A DNA stretch of 36,482 bases from JBOGJG01 sp050747825. Lineage in GTDB: Bacteria > Acidobacteriota > UBA6911 > RPQK01 > JBOGJG01. The DNA is taken from NCBI GenBank assembly GCA_050747825.1, contig JBOGJG010000038.1:1-36482 (forward strand), given 5' to 3'. The translations under genes were made by a program, and so were the position numbers. The notes beneath the pieces were generated by a model. It had not been told where the DNA came from. It did not search any database and was given only the letters and a program-made list of their open reading frames with translations. This document shows, in pieces, positions 16,595-25,378 of this stretch. Numbering within the stretch: the stretch's first letter is position 1; each line of letters begins with the position of its first letter.

Positions 16595-19021
16595 ATGGCG
16601 AATGCAAGAAAAGCGGTCATTGCCTTAGTCATTGCAATTCCCCTGGTATGGCTTGCCTTCTGGGGGCGTTCTCACTACCGGAGCTTTGAGGACCTGCCCG
16701 AGGAGATCCGGTTCAACAGAGACATCCGCCCGATTCTTTCCAACAAATGTTTTGCCTGCCACGGCCCTGACAAAGGCACGCGCCAGGCCGGACTGCGGCT
16801 GGATATACGGGAAGTCGCGCTGGCCCGACGGGAGGGTTATGATCGACCTGCGATCGTACCCGGTTCTCCGGATAAGAGCGCCCTTATACTTCGCGTCAGG
16901 CACGAAGATCCTGAAAAACGCATGCCTCCTCCTCAAATGAACCAGGAAGGAAGCGGCGGCGATCCGCTGACCGACCGTGAAATCGCCCTGCTCCAAAAAT
17001 GGATAGAAGAGGGAGCCGAGTGGGAGAATCATTGGGCGTATACTGAGTTGAGGCATCCGCAGGTACCCCAGACGGAGTCCGGCGCCGCCCAAGGTCCTAT
17101 CGATCAGTTCATCGTGAGCCGGCTCGAGAAACTGAGTCTACAACCTTCTCCCGAGGCTGACCGGCACACACTCATACGCCGCCTTAGCCTTGATCTGCTT
17201 GGGTTGCCACCGACGCCGGCCGACGTCGAGGCCTTTGTTCAGGACACCAGTTCCGACGCCTACGAGAAGCGGGTCGATCGATTCCTGGCTTCCCCGCACT
17301 TTGGAGAGCGAATGGCCATTTTCTGGCTGGACCTGGTGCGTTTCGCCGACACGGACGGTTACCATTCCGACCTGCACCGGCGCCTCTGGCCCTACCGCGA
17401 TTACGTGATCCAGGCCTTTAACGAAAACAAGCCTTTTGATCAGTTCACCAGGGAGCAGGTGGCCGGTGATTTGCTGCCGGACGCCACGCGCGAGCAGATT
17501 GTGGCTGCCGCCTTCAATCGCCTGGGCCAGGCGACCAAAGAGGGAGGTTCACAGCCCAAAGAGTATCTGCCCAAATATGCCGCCGATCGCGTCCGGACGA
17601 TTTCCACTGCCTGGATGGGATCGACGATGGATTGCGCCGAGTGCCACGACCACAAGTTCGACCCTTTCACCCAGCAAGATTTCTACAGCATGGCCGCCTT
17701 CTTCGCCGATGTGAAGGAGAGAGGCCTTTTTAAAAACGAAAATAGCATCCCGCCGGAGATGCTGTTGCTGGGGGAAGGTCCTGAGGCTGTCGCTCGCTTG
17801 AGGCAATTGCGTTCGCTGGAGAAAAAACTTGATGAGATCCAGAAGAAGACCACGAGCGGAGGCAACACTGGAGAGATCAAGAAATTCCGCACCGAGATTG
17901 ATCCTATTTTGGGCGCTATTCCGCGAGCTCCGGTCACAAGATCTGTTGAGCCGCGAATGGTTCGCATTCTGCCCAGGGGGAACTGGCAGGACGACTCGGG
18001 AGAGGTTGTCGAGCCGGACGTTCCCGAGTTTTTACCTGATTTAAACGTCAATGGCAGACGGGCCGACCGATTGGACCTGGCCGATTGGCTGGTCTCCTCT
18101 GATAACCCCCTGACCGCGCGTGTGTTTGTCAATCGGCTCTGGAAACGCTTCTTCGGCACTGGTCTCTCCAGAACGCTCAATGACGTGGGCTCACAGGCGG
18201 AGTGGCCGACCCACCCGGAGCTTCTGGATTGGCTGGCTGTGGAGTTTATGGAGAGCGGGTGGAATGTCAAATATATGGTGAAGCTGATGATTATGTCGGT
18301 TGCTTACCGGCAGGCTTCCAAACCGACGGAGAAGATGCGCCAGATTGATCCGGAGAACCGTTATCTGGCGCGCCAGTCCCGTTTCAGGGTGGAGGCGGAA
18401 ATCGTCCGCGACAATGCGCTGGCCATCAGCGGCCTGCTGAATGCGAAGGTTGGTGGCCCCAGCTTCAAGCCCTACCAGCCTGAAGACTACTGGCGCGATA
18501 TTGAGACCTTCGGCACTGAAGGGCCCGCCACCACCTGGGAGGCTTCAAAGGGAGAAGATCAGTACCGCCGTGGACTTTATACTTACTGGAAGCGCAGTTT
18601 TCTGCATCCCAGCCTGCAGGCTTTCGATGCTCCCAGCCGTCAGGAGTGCACGGCCAATCGTGCCCTTTCCAACACGCCGCTGCAGGCTCTGGTGCTTCTG
18701 AATGATCCTTCTTATGTGGAAGCCGCCCGTGTATTTGCATATCGCCTTCTGGAGCAGAGCGAAAGTGGGTTTGAAGATCGGCTGCAGTGGGCTTTTCAGC
18801 AGGCGCTGGGCAGGGCCGCGAGGGCGGAAGAGATCATAGAGATGGAAAAGCTTTTTCGGTCTCAGTCGGCTCGATACAGCGAAGACAGAGAGGCCGCGCG
18901 CAAGCTGATCAGTGTGGGACAACAACCGGTTCCCGAAGATGTCTCGGCTTCTGTACTGGCCGCCTGGACTTCAGTGACGCGTGCCATACTCAATTTGCAC
19001 GAGACGATTACCCGGTATTAG
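16595..19021 (+). CDS. PSD1 and planctomycete-type cytochrome domain protein (DUF1549/DUF1553)
   Basis: An 808-residue exported or membrane-anchored protein. I use the ATG at 16595, which has AAGGGAG six bases upstream; a TTG 11 codons earlier is less likely. A helix (about 8-24) precedes a PSCyt1 cytochrome domain with the haem motif C52-x2-C55-H56 (CFACH). Next comes DUF1549 (PSCyt2), which contains a second haem-like motif CAECH near residue 348, and then DUF1553 (PSD1) in the C-terminal half (VFVNRLWKRFFGTGL, TPLQALVLLNDP). Its partner DUF1501 gene follows after 34 bases. This pair is typical of Planctomycetes, Verrucomicrobia and some Acidobacteriota polysaccharide loci, but its biochemistry is not established. 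Confidence 0.92.
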   Translation: MANARKAVIALVIAIPLVWLAFWGRSHYRSFEDLPEEIRFNRDIRPILSNKCFACHGPDKGTRQAGLRLDIREVALARREGYDRPAIVPGSPDKSALILRVRHEDPEKRMPPPQMNQEGSGGDPLTDREIALLQKWIEEGAEWENHWAYTELRHPQVPQTESGAAQGPIDQFIVSRLEKLSLQPSPEADRHTLIRRLSLDLLGLPPTPADVEAFVQDTSSDAYEKRVDRFLASPHFGERMAIFWLDLVRFADTDGYHSDLHRRLWPYRDYVIQAFNENKPFDQFTREQVAGDLLPDATREQIVAAAFNRLGQATKEGGSQPKEYLPKYAADRVRTISTAWMGSTMDCAECHDHKFDPFTQQDFYSMAAFFADVKERGLFKNENSIPPEMLLLGEGPEAVARLRQLRSLEKKLDEIQKKTTSGGNTGEIKKFRTEIDPILGAIPRAPVTRSVEPRMVRILPRGNWQDDSGEVVEPDVPEFLPDLNVNGRRADRLDLADWLVSSDNPLTARVFVNRLWKRFFGTGLSRTLNDVGSQAEWPTHPELLDWLAVEFMESGWNVKYMVKLMIMSVAYRQASKPTEKMRQIDPENRYLARQSRFRVEAEIVRDNALAISGLLNAKVGGPSFKPYQPEDYWRDIETFGTEGPATTWEASKGEDQYRRGLYTYWKRSFLHPSLQAFDAPSRQECTANRALSNTPLQALVLLNDPSYVEAARVFAYRLLEQSESGFEDRLQWAFQQALGRAARAEEIIEMEKLFRSQSARYSEDREAARKLISVGQQPVPEDVSASVLAAWTSVTRAILNLHETITRY

Positions 19022-19055
19022 GTGGCGGGTATCGGATGATGGAAAGGACCAAGTC

Positions 19056-20510
19056 ATGTCGAACAGATTGAAACTGAAAGAGACGCGCAGGGAATTTCTG
19101 GTGCGGTCGGCGCAGGGGATGGGGAGTCTGGCTTTGGCTTCGCTCCTTAACGGAAATGGACTGATCGGAAGGGATTCCGGTCCCCTGAAAACGGACGAAT
19201 GGGGCGGAGTGGTGAACCCGCTGCATCACCTCCCGCGCGCCAAACGGATTATTTATCTCTACATGGCCGGCGGCCCATCTCATCTGGAAACCTTCGACTA
19301 CAAACCCGAACTGCAGAAAAGGCACGGTGGATCCATGCCCGAGTCGCTGACCAAGGGGCAGCAGATGAGCACCATGACCAGCGGCCAAAGGCTGAAGGTC
19401 ATGAGCCCGCTCTATCCGTTCGAGAAGTTTGGGAAGTCGGGTCAGGAGATTTGCACGCTCTTCCCCTACACCGGCCAGATCGCCGATGACATTTGCATCA
19501 TCCGCTCCATGCAGACAGAGCAGATCAATCATGATCCGGCCCATACCTTCATGAATACGGGCTCCATTATCACAGGCCGGCCAAGCCTGGGTTCCTGGAT
19601 GGTCTACGGACTGGGGAGCGAGTGCGACAATTTGCCTGGGTTTGTTGTTATGACTTCGATCGGAGGCGGAGGTAATCAACCTATTGCTGCCCGCCAGTGG
19701 CACAGCGGATTTCTCCCCGGCAGATTTCAGGGTGTGCAGTTCCAGTCGAAGGGAGATCCCGTCAATTATGTTGCCAGCCCTGATGGTGTCAGTCTCGAGG
19801 ATCAGAAGAAATTAATCGACACGGTGAATGCGCTGAACCGGATGAAGGACAGAGTAGTGGACGATCCCGAGATTTCGACCCGCATCAGCCAGTACGAGAT
19901 GGCTTTTCGCATGCAGACGAGCGTGCCGGAACTGGTCGATTTCTCCGGGGAGCCGCAGTACATCAAGGACCTTTACGGAACGGAAGGGGCTGATGGGTCG
20001 TTCGCGGCCAACTGTCTGTTGGCGCGGCGTATGGCGGAACGGGGAGTCCGTTTCATCCAGCTTTACCACAGAGGCTGGGACCACCATGGCGGACTGAAGA
20101 AGAACATGAAGACCATCTCGGGACTGGTCGATCGCGCCTCTGCCGCCTTGGTGCTGGATTTAAAGCAGCGCGGCATGCTGGAAGATACACTTGTAATCTG
20201 GGGCGGGGAATTCGGGAGAACTCCCATGGCCCAGCCTAGTGGGAAGGAAGGGAACGAAGGCCGGGATCACCATATCAAGTGCTTTTCCATCTGGATGGCG
20301 GGCGCCGGAGTCAAAGCCGGGATCAGTTACGGCCAAACCGACGACTTCGGCTACGATGTGGCCCAGGATCGGGTTCACGTCCATGATCTTCATGCCACCA
20401 TCCTGCACATCATGGGTATCGACCACAAACAACTGACCTACCGTTTTCAGGGGCGCGATTTTCGTCTGACGGATGTGCATGGAAATATCGTCCGTCAGAT
20501 TCTGGCCTGA
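19056..20510 (+). CDS. Tat-exported DUF1501 protein (alkaline-phosphatase-fold)
   Basis: A 484-residue protein. I use the ATG at 19056, with GGAAAGGA seven bases upstream. The N-terminus TRREFLVRS is a twin-arginine signal, so it should be exported folded by Tat. The body has the DUF1501 features IYLYMAGGPSHLETFD, TGSIITGRPSLGSW, DHHGGLKKN, WGGEFGRTPMAQ and a terminal HDLHATILHIMGIDH. The DUF1501 fold is related to the sulfatase/alkaline phosphatase superfamily. It pairs with the upstream PSD1 gene. No function has been assigned that I can name with confidence. Confidence 0.93.
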   Translation: MSNRLKLKETRREFLVRSAQGMGSLALASLLNGNGLIGRDSGPLKTDEWGGVVNPLHHLPRAKRIIYLYMAGGPSHLETFDYKPELQKRHGGSMPESLTKGQQMSTMTSGQRLKVMSPLYPFEKFGKSGQEICTLFPYTGQIADDICIIRSMQTEQINHDPAHTFMNTGSIITGRPSLGSWMVYGLGSECDNLPGFVVMTSIGGGGNQPIAARQWHSGFLPGRFQGVQFQSKGDPVNYVASPDGVSLEDQKKLIDTVNALNRMKDRVVDDPEISTRISQYEMAFRMQTSVPELVDFSGEPQYIKDLYGTEGADGSFAANCLLARRMAERGVRFIQLYHRGWDHHGGLKKNMKTISGLVDRASAALVLDLKQRGMLEDTLVIWGGEFGRTPMAQPSGKEGNEGRDHHIKCFSIWMAGAGVKAGISYGQTDDFGYDVAQDRVHVHDLHATILHIMGIDHKQLTYRFQGRDFRLTDVHGNIVRQILA

Positions 20511-20516
20511 TCGAAC

Positions 20517-20576
20517 CAGGCTGTAGACTGTAGGCTGTAGGCCTTAGCTACAGCCTCAAGCCTACAGCCTGTTTTT
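20517..20576 (+). terminator. Terminator-like nested hairpin built from CTGTAGG microrepeats
   Basis: Bases 20517-20526 pair perfectly with 20562-20571 (10 bp) and inner bases 20532-20540 pair perfectly with 20548-20556 (9 bp, 7-base loop). Five T residues follow at 20572-20576. The arms are tandem CTGTAGG/CTGTAGA heptamers and their inverse. Position just after the DUF1501 stop suits a factor-independent terminator, although it may also sit in the leader of the next gene. Confidence 0.55.
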
Positions 20577-20592
20577 AAACCTAGGAGGCTCT

Positions 20593-21480
20593 ATGGGTGT
20601 GAAACGAGTTGTGCTAATGAGCGTTGTTTGCGCGGTGCTGTACCTGATGATTCCCTGCGGGGCGCGTGCCCAATCGGCGCAGGCTTCAGCGGGGGATCGG
20701 ATTTACAACACGGTGAAGCAGAACCTGATGGACGGCAAACAGGTAATCGGCGGAACCATATCCTCATCCGACCCGGACATTTACTGCGCCATGGCCAATG
20801 CCGGCTTCGATTTCCTTTGGATTGAAATGCAGCATAGCCCGCTCAGTTATCATGAGGTGGCACGCATGATCCGGGCCTGCAAGGGAGCTCCGGCCATCCC
20901 CTTCATTCGTGTGCCGGATGCGACCGAAGGGGACATCCAGAAGGCGACCGACGTTGGGGCATTGGGCATCATCATTCCTATGGTCGATAGCGTGGAAAAG
21001 ATTCAGGCGGCCGTGACCTTTGCCAAGTACCCGCCCCTGGGGAAGCGCAGCCAGGGCGGTGGCCAGTACGGCGCCATCTGGGGAGGCGATTATCGTCAGA
21101 CTGCCAACGAGAACATCATGGTCGTGGCCATGATCGAGTCGCCTGCCGGCGCCCAGATCGCCGACAAGATCGCCGCCGTTCCCGGCGTGGACGTCGTCTT
21201 TGCCGCCAGCACGGACCTCTCCAGTTTTTCGGGGCTTCGCCAGGGAGATCCGAATTATGAAGCGCTGGTTACGAGAATCCACGATACCACGTTAGGAGCA
21301 GGCCTGAAGTTGGGTGGTCCGTTGGCCTGGAAAGATCGCTCCGAGCGTCCGGGTTTTACCTTCTTTCAGGGTCCCGGCGAAACGAGCCTGATTCGATCGG
21401 CGGCGCAGGCGCTGTTGCAAGGCGCCCCGGTTGACCGGCAACGCCCCGGTATCGCCCCCATCGAGGGGAAAGAGCCGTAA
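20593..21480 (+). CDS. Exported HpcH/HpaI-type aldolase
   Basis: A 295-residue protein of the HpcH/HpaI aldolase/citrate lyase family, class II pyruvate-type aldolases that cleave or form hydroxy-oxo acids with a divalent metal. Seen are WIEMQHSP, PFIRVPDATEGDIQKA, GIIIPMVDSVE, MIESPAG with the metal Glu, and the STDLSS Asp. Unusually, the N-terminus is a clear cleavable signal peptide (about 1-26, ending ARA-QS), whereas family members normally work in the cytoplasm. AGGAGG lies four bases before the ATG. It lies 82 bases after DUF1501 in the same direction. Substrate is unknown; exported sugar-acid breakdown products are a guess from context. Confidence 0.88.
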   Translation: MGVKRVVLMSVVCAVLYLMIPCGARAQSAQASAGDRIYNTVKQNLMDGKQVIGGTISSSDPDIYCAMANAGFDFLWIEMQHSPLSYHEVARMIRACKGAPAIPFIRVPDATEGDIQKATDVGALGIIIPMVDSVEKIQAAVTFAKYPPLGKRSQGGGQYGAIWGGDYRQTANENIMVVAMIESPAGAQIADKIAAVPGVDVVFAASTDLSSFSGLRQGDPNYEALVTRIHDTTLGAGLKLGGPLAWKDRSERPGFTFFQGPGETSLIRSAAQALLQGAPVDRQRPGIAPIEGKEP

Positions 21481-21500
21481 AAGGAGCCGCAGATTTTTTA

Positions 21501-21565
21501 GCCGTGGATTACAACGGATTACAGACTAATGGTCATCAATCCGTGAAATCCGCGGCCCCCTTTTT
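21501..21565 (+). terminator. Terminator-like hairpin of ATCCGTG microrepeat
   Basis: The arm at 21501-21520 (GCCGTGGATTACAACGGATT) is complementary, with a few mismatches and one bulge, to 21538-21556, and a five-T run follows at 21561-21565. It sits just after the aldolase gene. The arm also contains two near-direct GGATTACA units, so it is a repeat as well as a possible terminator. Confidence 0.45.
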
Positions 21566-21592
21566 GACGGGACCCGTTTTCAAAGAGGAAGT

Positions 21593-22780
21593 ATGTTTAC
21601 CAAGTATAATCGTCTGCAACTCACGCTGTGCTGGTTTTTACTGGTCTATTTCTTATCGGGCGGTCAGGGTCTCTCCCAGACTATCGACCCCTCCCAGGAC
21701 CATCTCTTTTTTGCCTCAATTGTCACTGGAAGGGCCGGCGATCTGGCTTTCCAAAGTTTCTTTCGGGTCTCAAATGAGAAATCAGAGAGCGCTTCCGGCC
21801 AGGTCCAGTTGTTTTCGAGCGGGGGAAGCAGTTTTCCTGCGCCGGAGAATCGATGGATCGGTCCGGCGGGCTCGGTTCAGAGTCAGGACGGCGTCGTTCA
21901 CTTTGACCTCCCTCCGGCAACTTTCCTGGAACTGACCCTGCCGGCGCTGGAAGAATTGGCGGTCGGATGGGCTTCGGCTCGTTCAGACGAGGGGCTCGAT
22001 ATCAAGGCCTTTTTCCAGGTTGCGCGGCCGGACGAGGAAGATCCGTTCGATTTCCGGAATTCGCTGGAGCGGGAAGTTGAAATTCTTCCGACGCGGGGGG
22101 CCATCCAGTTCTCGTTCCCGGCTTCTTTGTTCGTCGGAGATCAGTCTATGAACACCGCCTTTTCTCTGGTCAACCTGGCACTGGTACCGGCGCAAGTCAG
22201 ATTGACCTTGGACAGAGGCGGCGAGGAAAGCTCCGCTTCGATCACGCTCGAAGGTCAGGAGATGATCGCGGCCTATTTTGACCAGTTCTTCACTCTCGTA
22301 CTTCCTGCTATTTTCCCGGCTGAGCTGAACGCCGTCCTGAGCGTGGAGTCGGAGCAGCCCCTGGCAGTCGCCGTGTTTCGCACACTTTCAGGCCTGCCGC
22401 TCTCACCTGTGGCACCGCGGATCGCCCGTCCTCCTGAAGACGATCTCGCCGTTTCCCCCGGCCAGGAGTTCACGCTCGCTTTTGGTCAAACGGCGAGTGT
22501 GGAAGGGACAACGCTGACCTTGGAATTTGTCGATGTCTCTCACGATTCCCGTTGCCCCATCGATGTGGTTTGCATAGACGCCGGCGAAGCCCGGGTCGTC
22601 GTGCGGGTCAGGCAGGTTGAATCGATTTCCGAGATGACGCTTGCCACACGCGGAGAGCTGAAGCAGGCCGGTATTGGCGAACTGATTCTGGAGTTGCTGG
22701 ATGTTGAGCCCGACCCCATCTCCACACGCCAAATCCCCCTCTCGGAGTACCGAATCAAGCTCAGCCTGCAGGCGGAGTAA
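21593..22780 (+). CDS. Uncharacterised secreted protein with duplicated domain
   Basis: Not recognised as a named family. It has 395 residues and a signal peptide (about 1-29). Two similar halves can be seen: residues about 37-140 (HLFFASIVTGRAGDLAFQSF, then a Leu-Pro-rich end) and about 150-275 (GAIQFSFPASLFVGDQSMNT, with a SITLEGQEMIA segment). Both have the beta-sheet style common in secreted Acidobacteriota proteins. A third C-terminal domain (about 290-395) contains DSRCPIDVVCIDAGEARVVV, whose Cys pair recurs in small secreted proteins of several phyla. GAGGAAG precedes the ATG. It lies 112 bases after the aldolase gene. Confidence 0.75.
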   Translation: MFTKYNRLQLTLCWFLLVYFLSGGQGLSQTIDPSQDHLFFASIVTGRAGDLAFQSFFRVSNEKSESASGQVQLFSSGGSSFPAPENRWIGPAGSVQSQDGVVHFDLPPATFLELTLPALEELAVGWASARSDEGLDIKAFFQVARPDEEDPFDFRNSLEREVEILPTRGAIQFSFPASLFVGDQSMNTAFSLVNLALVPAQVRLTLDRGGEESSASITLEGQEMIAAYFDQFFTLVLPAIFPAELNAVLSVESEQPLAVAVFRTLSGLPLSPVAPRIARPPEDDLAVSPGQEFTLAFGQTASVEGTTLTLEFVDVSHDSRCPIDVVCIDAGEARVVVRVRQVESISEMTLATRGELKQAGIGELILELLDVEPDPISTRQIPLSEYRIKLSLQAE

Positions 22781-22888
22781 ATATCTGCAGCGGAACAAGT
22801 TGAAGAAAAATCCGACCTGTAGTACAATTCTCGCAGTGTGTACTTTGGATAGAACTGATTTTTCCTTCTATCGACCGTCTCACCGCTC

Positions 22889-23266
22889 TCACTTCGAACT
22901 GATTCCAACACCCGAGTAAATCCAATTGCGGCTGGTCTCAATTGCTCCGCCTGAATCGAGAAAGCCGAATACGAGTCCGTCGGCGCCGGACTCCAGCGCC
23001 AGTTCAGCATCGACCAGCATGGTCGCGAATTCGGCGGCGCTGTAGTCCATCCCGCCTTCCCGGGGCCGGACCATGCACATGACGGGCAGGTCGATCGCCT
23101 GTTTAATAGATCGAAGGGTACCCAACGTGGGTGTCAGCCCTCCCACCACGAGGGCACTGCACAATTCGAGGCGATCCGCTCCTCCGGCCGCCGCTTCGCC
23201 TGCATCATCCACGGAAGCCACAATCGTCTCGAGCAGATACTTTCGAGCATGGAGGCGCTCGTTCAT
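22889..23266 (-). pseudogene. cutC: cutC, truncated after the first half
   Basis: The 125-residue product matches the N-terminal half of CutC, a TIM-barrel protein historically tied to copper tolerance. Seen are a GGADRLELCSALVVGGLTPT block, PVMCMVRPREGGMDY and SGADGLVFGFLD. Full CutC proteins are about 240-250 residues; here the match stops near residue 115 and the frame ends soon after with an unrelated tail. Only about 108 bases remain before the next gene, so the second half of the barrel is absent rather than frameshifted. Its ATG overlaps the stop of the upstream LVIVD gene (ATGA), so translation would still be coupled. Probably non-functional. Confidence 0.8.
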
Positions 23267-25242
23267 GGCATCCGAAGTCTTGCGGCGGCGAGCTGCTTTG
23301 GCTGCGCCGGATTGGTCAGATCGATCACCTGGAGGCCGGCGCTTCCGGCTGCAATGTAAGCGCGCTGTCCTGATAGAGCCATGTCGAGAGCCCGGTCGGG
23401 AGCAGGGAGTGAGCTGACCTTCCGCGGCCGGGCCGGGTCGGACACGTCGATCACCAGCAGTCCGGCTTGCAAGTCTGCCACATAGGCAATGTTGCCTGAA
23501 ATCGCCACAGCTCTGGCAAAACTCGGTGCGTCGTAAAATCCGGCTTCACGGGGGTGGGCTGGATCCGAAAAATCGACCGTACGCAGGCCATCATCGCAAG
23601 CCAGATAGGCGAATCGTCCTGAGACGGCAACGCTCAGGACGCGCTCGCGAGTGTGAAGGCTGCCGATCTGCCGGGGCCGGCGCGGGGATGAAACATCAAC
23701 CAGGTAAAGGCCGTCATCACAAGCCAGAAGCACCAGGTTGTGGACCACAGCAACCCCCCAGGTCGAGAGTGGATTGGGAAAAAAATCTTGTTTGACCTGG
23801 ACCGATTGGACTGGCTGCTGCCTGGAGAGGTCCAGGGAAGCCAGCTTGCGGGGATGCTCCCGGTCGGAAACGTCGATTACGTGCAGGCCTTCGCTCTTAT
23901 CGGCCACATAGGCGAGATCTCCCGCGACAGCTACGGCCTGGGCCGCGCCTGATGTGTGATGGGTAGCGACTTCACGAGGAGAGTTCGGGTCCGAGACATC
24001 GATGATATGCAGTCCTCGGGGACCTGCTGCCATATAAGCAAAATCACCCGAGATGGTTATGTCTTCCGCCCTGGTAGGATACAGCGCCAGGTGGACGGGA
24101 CTGGCCGGCTTGGAAATGTCGGCCATCCACAAGCCATTGTCCTGACCTGCCGCACAAACCAGTTTGCCGGAAACAGCGATCGCGGTGATCGCATCCTCCT
24201 GGTCATAAAACCCAACCTCTTGAGGATAGCCCGGTCTGGAGACGTCGATGACGCGCAACCCTGCGCTCTTGGCGGCCACATAGGCGTATCTGCCCGCGAC
24301 AGCCACGCCTAAGGCCGATCCCGGTGTTTCGATGAGTCCGATTTCGACAAGCTGCTTGGGATTGGATGCGTCAAAAACCCGTAGACCGGCGTCCTGATCG
24401 GCCAGGTAGACGTGCTTGCCGGCCACCGCTACTCCGGAAGGAGCGTACACGTCCTGGTAAAGGGACAGGGTCTTGGCATCCGTCGGGTCGGTAATGTCCA
24501 CTACCCGCAGACCTACTTCTACATTAGCCACATAGGCTCGATCACCTTCGACTGCCAGGTCCCAGGTGTAACCCTGATCGTAGCTGCCGCGCGTGGCAAA
24601 GCTCGATTCTTCGGGCTTGGCCGGATTGGAAATGTCGATGACTCTCATCCCGCCGAACAGAGCGGAGACATAGGCGTGGCTGCCTGAGACGACCACTTCC
24701 ATGGCCTGGTCAGTAGTTTGGAAGAATCCGACCTCGCGGGGAGCTTCCGGCTTGGAGACGTCGAGTATCCGCAATCCCGCGGTTGTAGCCGCCACGTAAG
24801 CATAGTCTCCGGAGACAGCGATCCCTTCGACGCGAGCCGGCGGCTCAAAGGACGCGATTTCGCGAGGATGGGCCGGGTTGGAGATATCAAGGACGCGAAG
24901 ACCTGATTCCTGATTGGCCACATACGCATAATCGCCTGAAACTGCCAGGTTGCGCACCAGCGAAGGAAGCTTGACGCGTCCAAGTTCTTGAGGGCGCGGC
25001 GGATCGGCCAAATCAGCAATAACCAGGTGATTGCCCGCTCCGAAGTAGATCCTATTCCCGTGCGCCGCAACTGCATAGCTGAGGTCGGATTCGAATGACT
25101 CCTGCGTCTCGCCGTTCTCCGGCGCCTCGGTGTCAGCGCGGCTGGTTGGCGGGGCAACCGGATCGGTTCGGCACCCTAACAGCGCGCTCAAAAGCGTGAT
25201 CGGAATCAGGGCCTTCTTTTTCCGCAAGAAACTTGTGCCCAC
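23263..25242 (-). CDS. LVIVD-repeat beta-propeller lipoprotein
   Basis: A 659-residue lipoprotein. The signal ends in the lipobox ALLGC (Cys24), followed by a Thr/Glu-rich linker to about residue 55. The rest is about 14 copies of a 40-45 residue unit ending in GLRVLDISNP-type strands (the LVIVD repeat) with VAVSGDYAYVA between. Fourteen units suggest two seven-bladed propellers. The start is GTG at 25242, with GGAGGA at 25249-25254 seven bases upstream. cutC is coupled to its stop codon. Such repeats bind partners or ligands at the cell surface in many environmental bacteria; no enzymatic residue is apparent. Confidence 0.88.
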   Translation of the reverse strand: MGTSFLRKKKALIPITLLSALLGCRTDPVAPPTSRADTEAPENGETQESFESDLSYAVAAHGNRIYFGAGNHLVIADLADPPRPQELGRVKLPSLVRNLAVSGDYAYVANQESGLRVLDISNPAHPREIASFEPPARVEGIAVSGDYAYVAATTAGLRILDVSKPEAPREVGFFQTTDQAMEVVVSGSHAYVSALFGGMRVIDISNPAKPEESSFATRGSYDQGYTWDLAVEGDRAYVANVEVGLRVVDITDPTDAKTLSLYQDVYAPSGVAVAGKHVYLADQDAGLRVFDASNPKQLVEIGLIETPGSALGVAVAGRYAYVAAKSAGLRVIDVSRPGYPQEVGFYDQEDAITAIAVSGKLVCAAGQDNGLWMADISKPASPVHLALYPTRAEDITISGDFAYMAAGPRGLHIIDVSDPNSPREVATHHTSGAAQAVAVAGDLAYVADKSEGLHVIDVSDREHPRKLASLDLSRQQPVQSVQVKQDFFPNPLSTWGVAVVHNLVLLACDDGLYLVDVSSPRRPRQIGSLHTRERVLSVAVSGRFAYLACDDGLRTVDFSDPAHPREAGFYDAPSFARAVAISGNIAYVADLQAGLLVIDVSDPARPRKVSSLPAPDRALDMALSGQRAYIAAGSAGLQVIDLTNPAQPKQLAAARLRMP

Positions 25243-25378
25243 GTGCGATCCTCCGACGGCTAGTATACCTGACCAATTTCCTGTTCACCTGCGATAATAC
25301 CGGGGCCGCTCCCTGACGGTCGCAGCACTAACAGCCTGTGCTAAGGATTGCCTTGAACTTAGTCTATTGCACCGAGTG

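Noticed and set aside
15498..16607. A 369-codon minus-strand frame opposite the acetyltransferase gene
   Set aside because: Hydrophilic and motif-free; the plus-strand frame encodes a convincing polytopic membrane protein.
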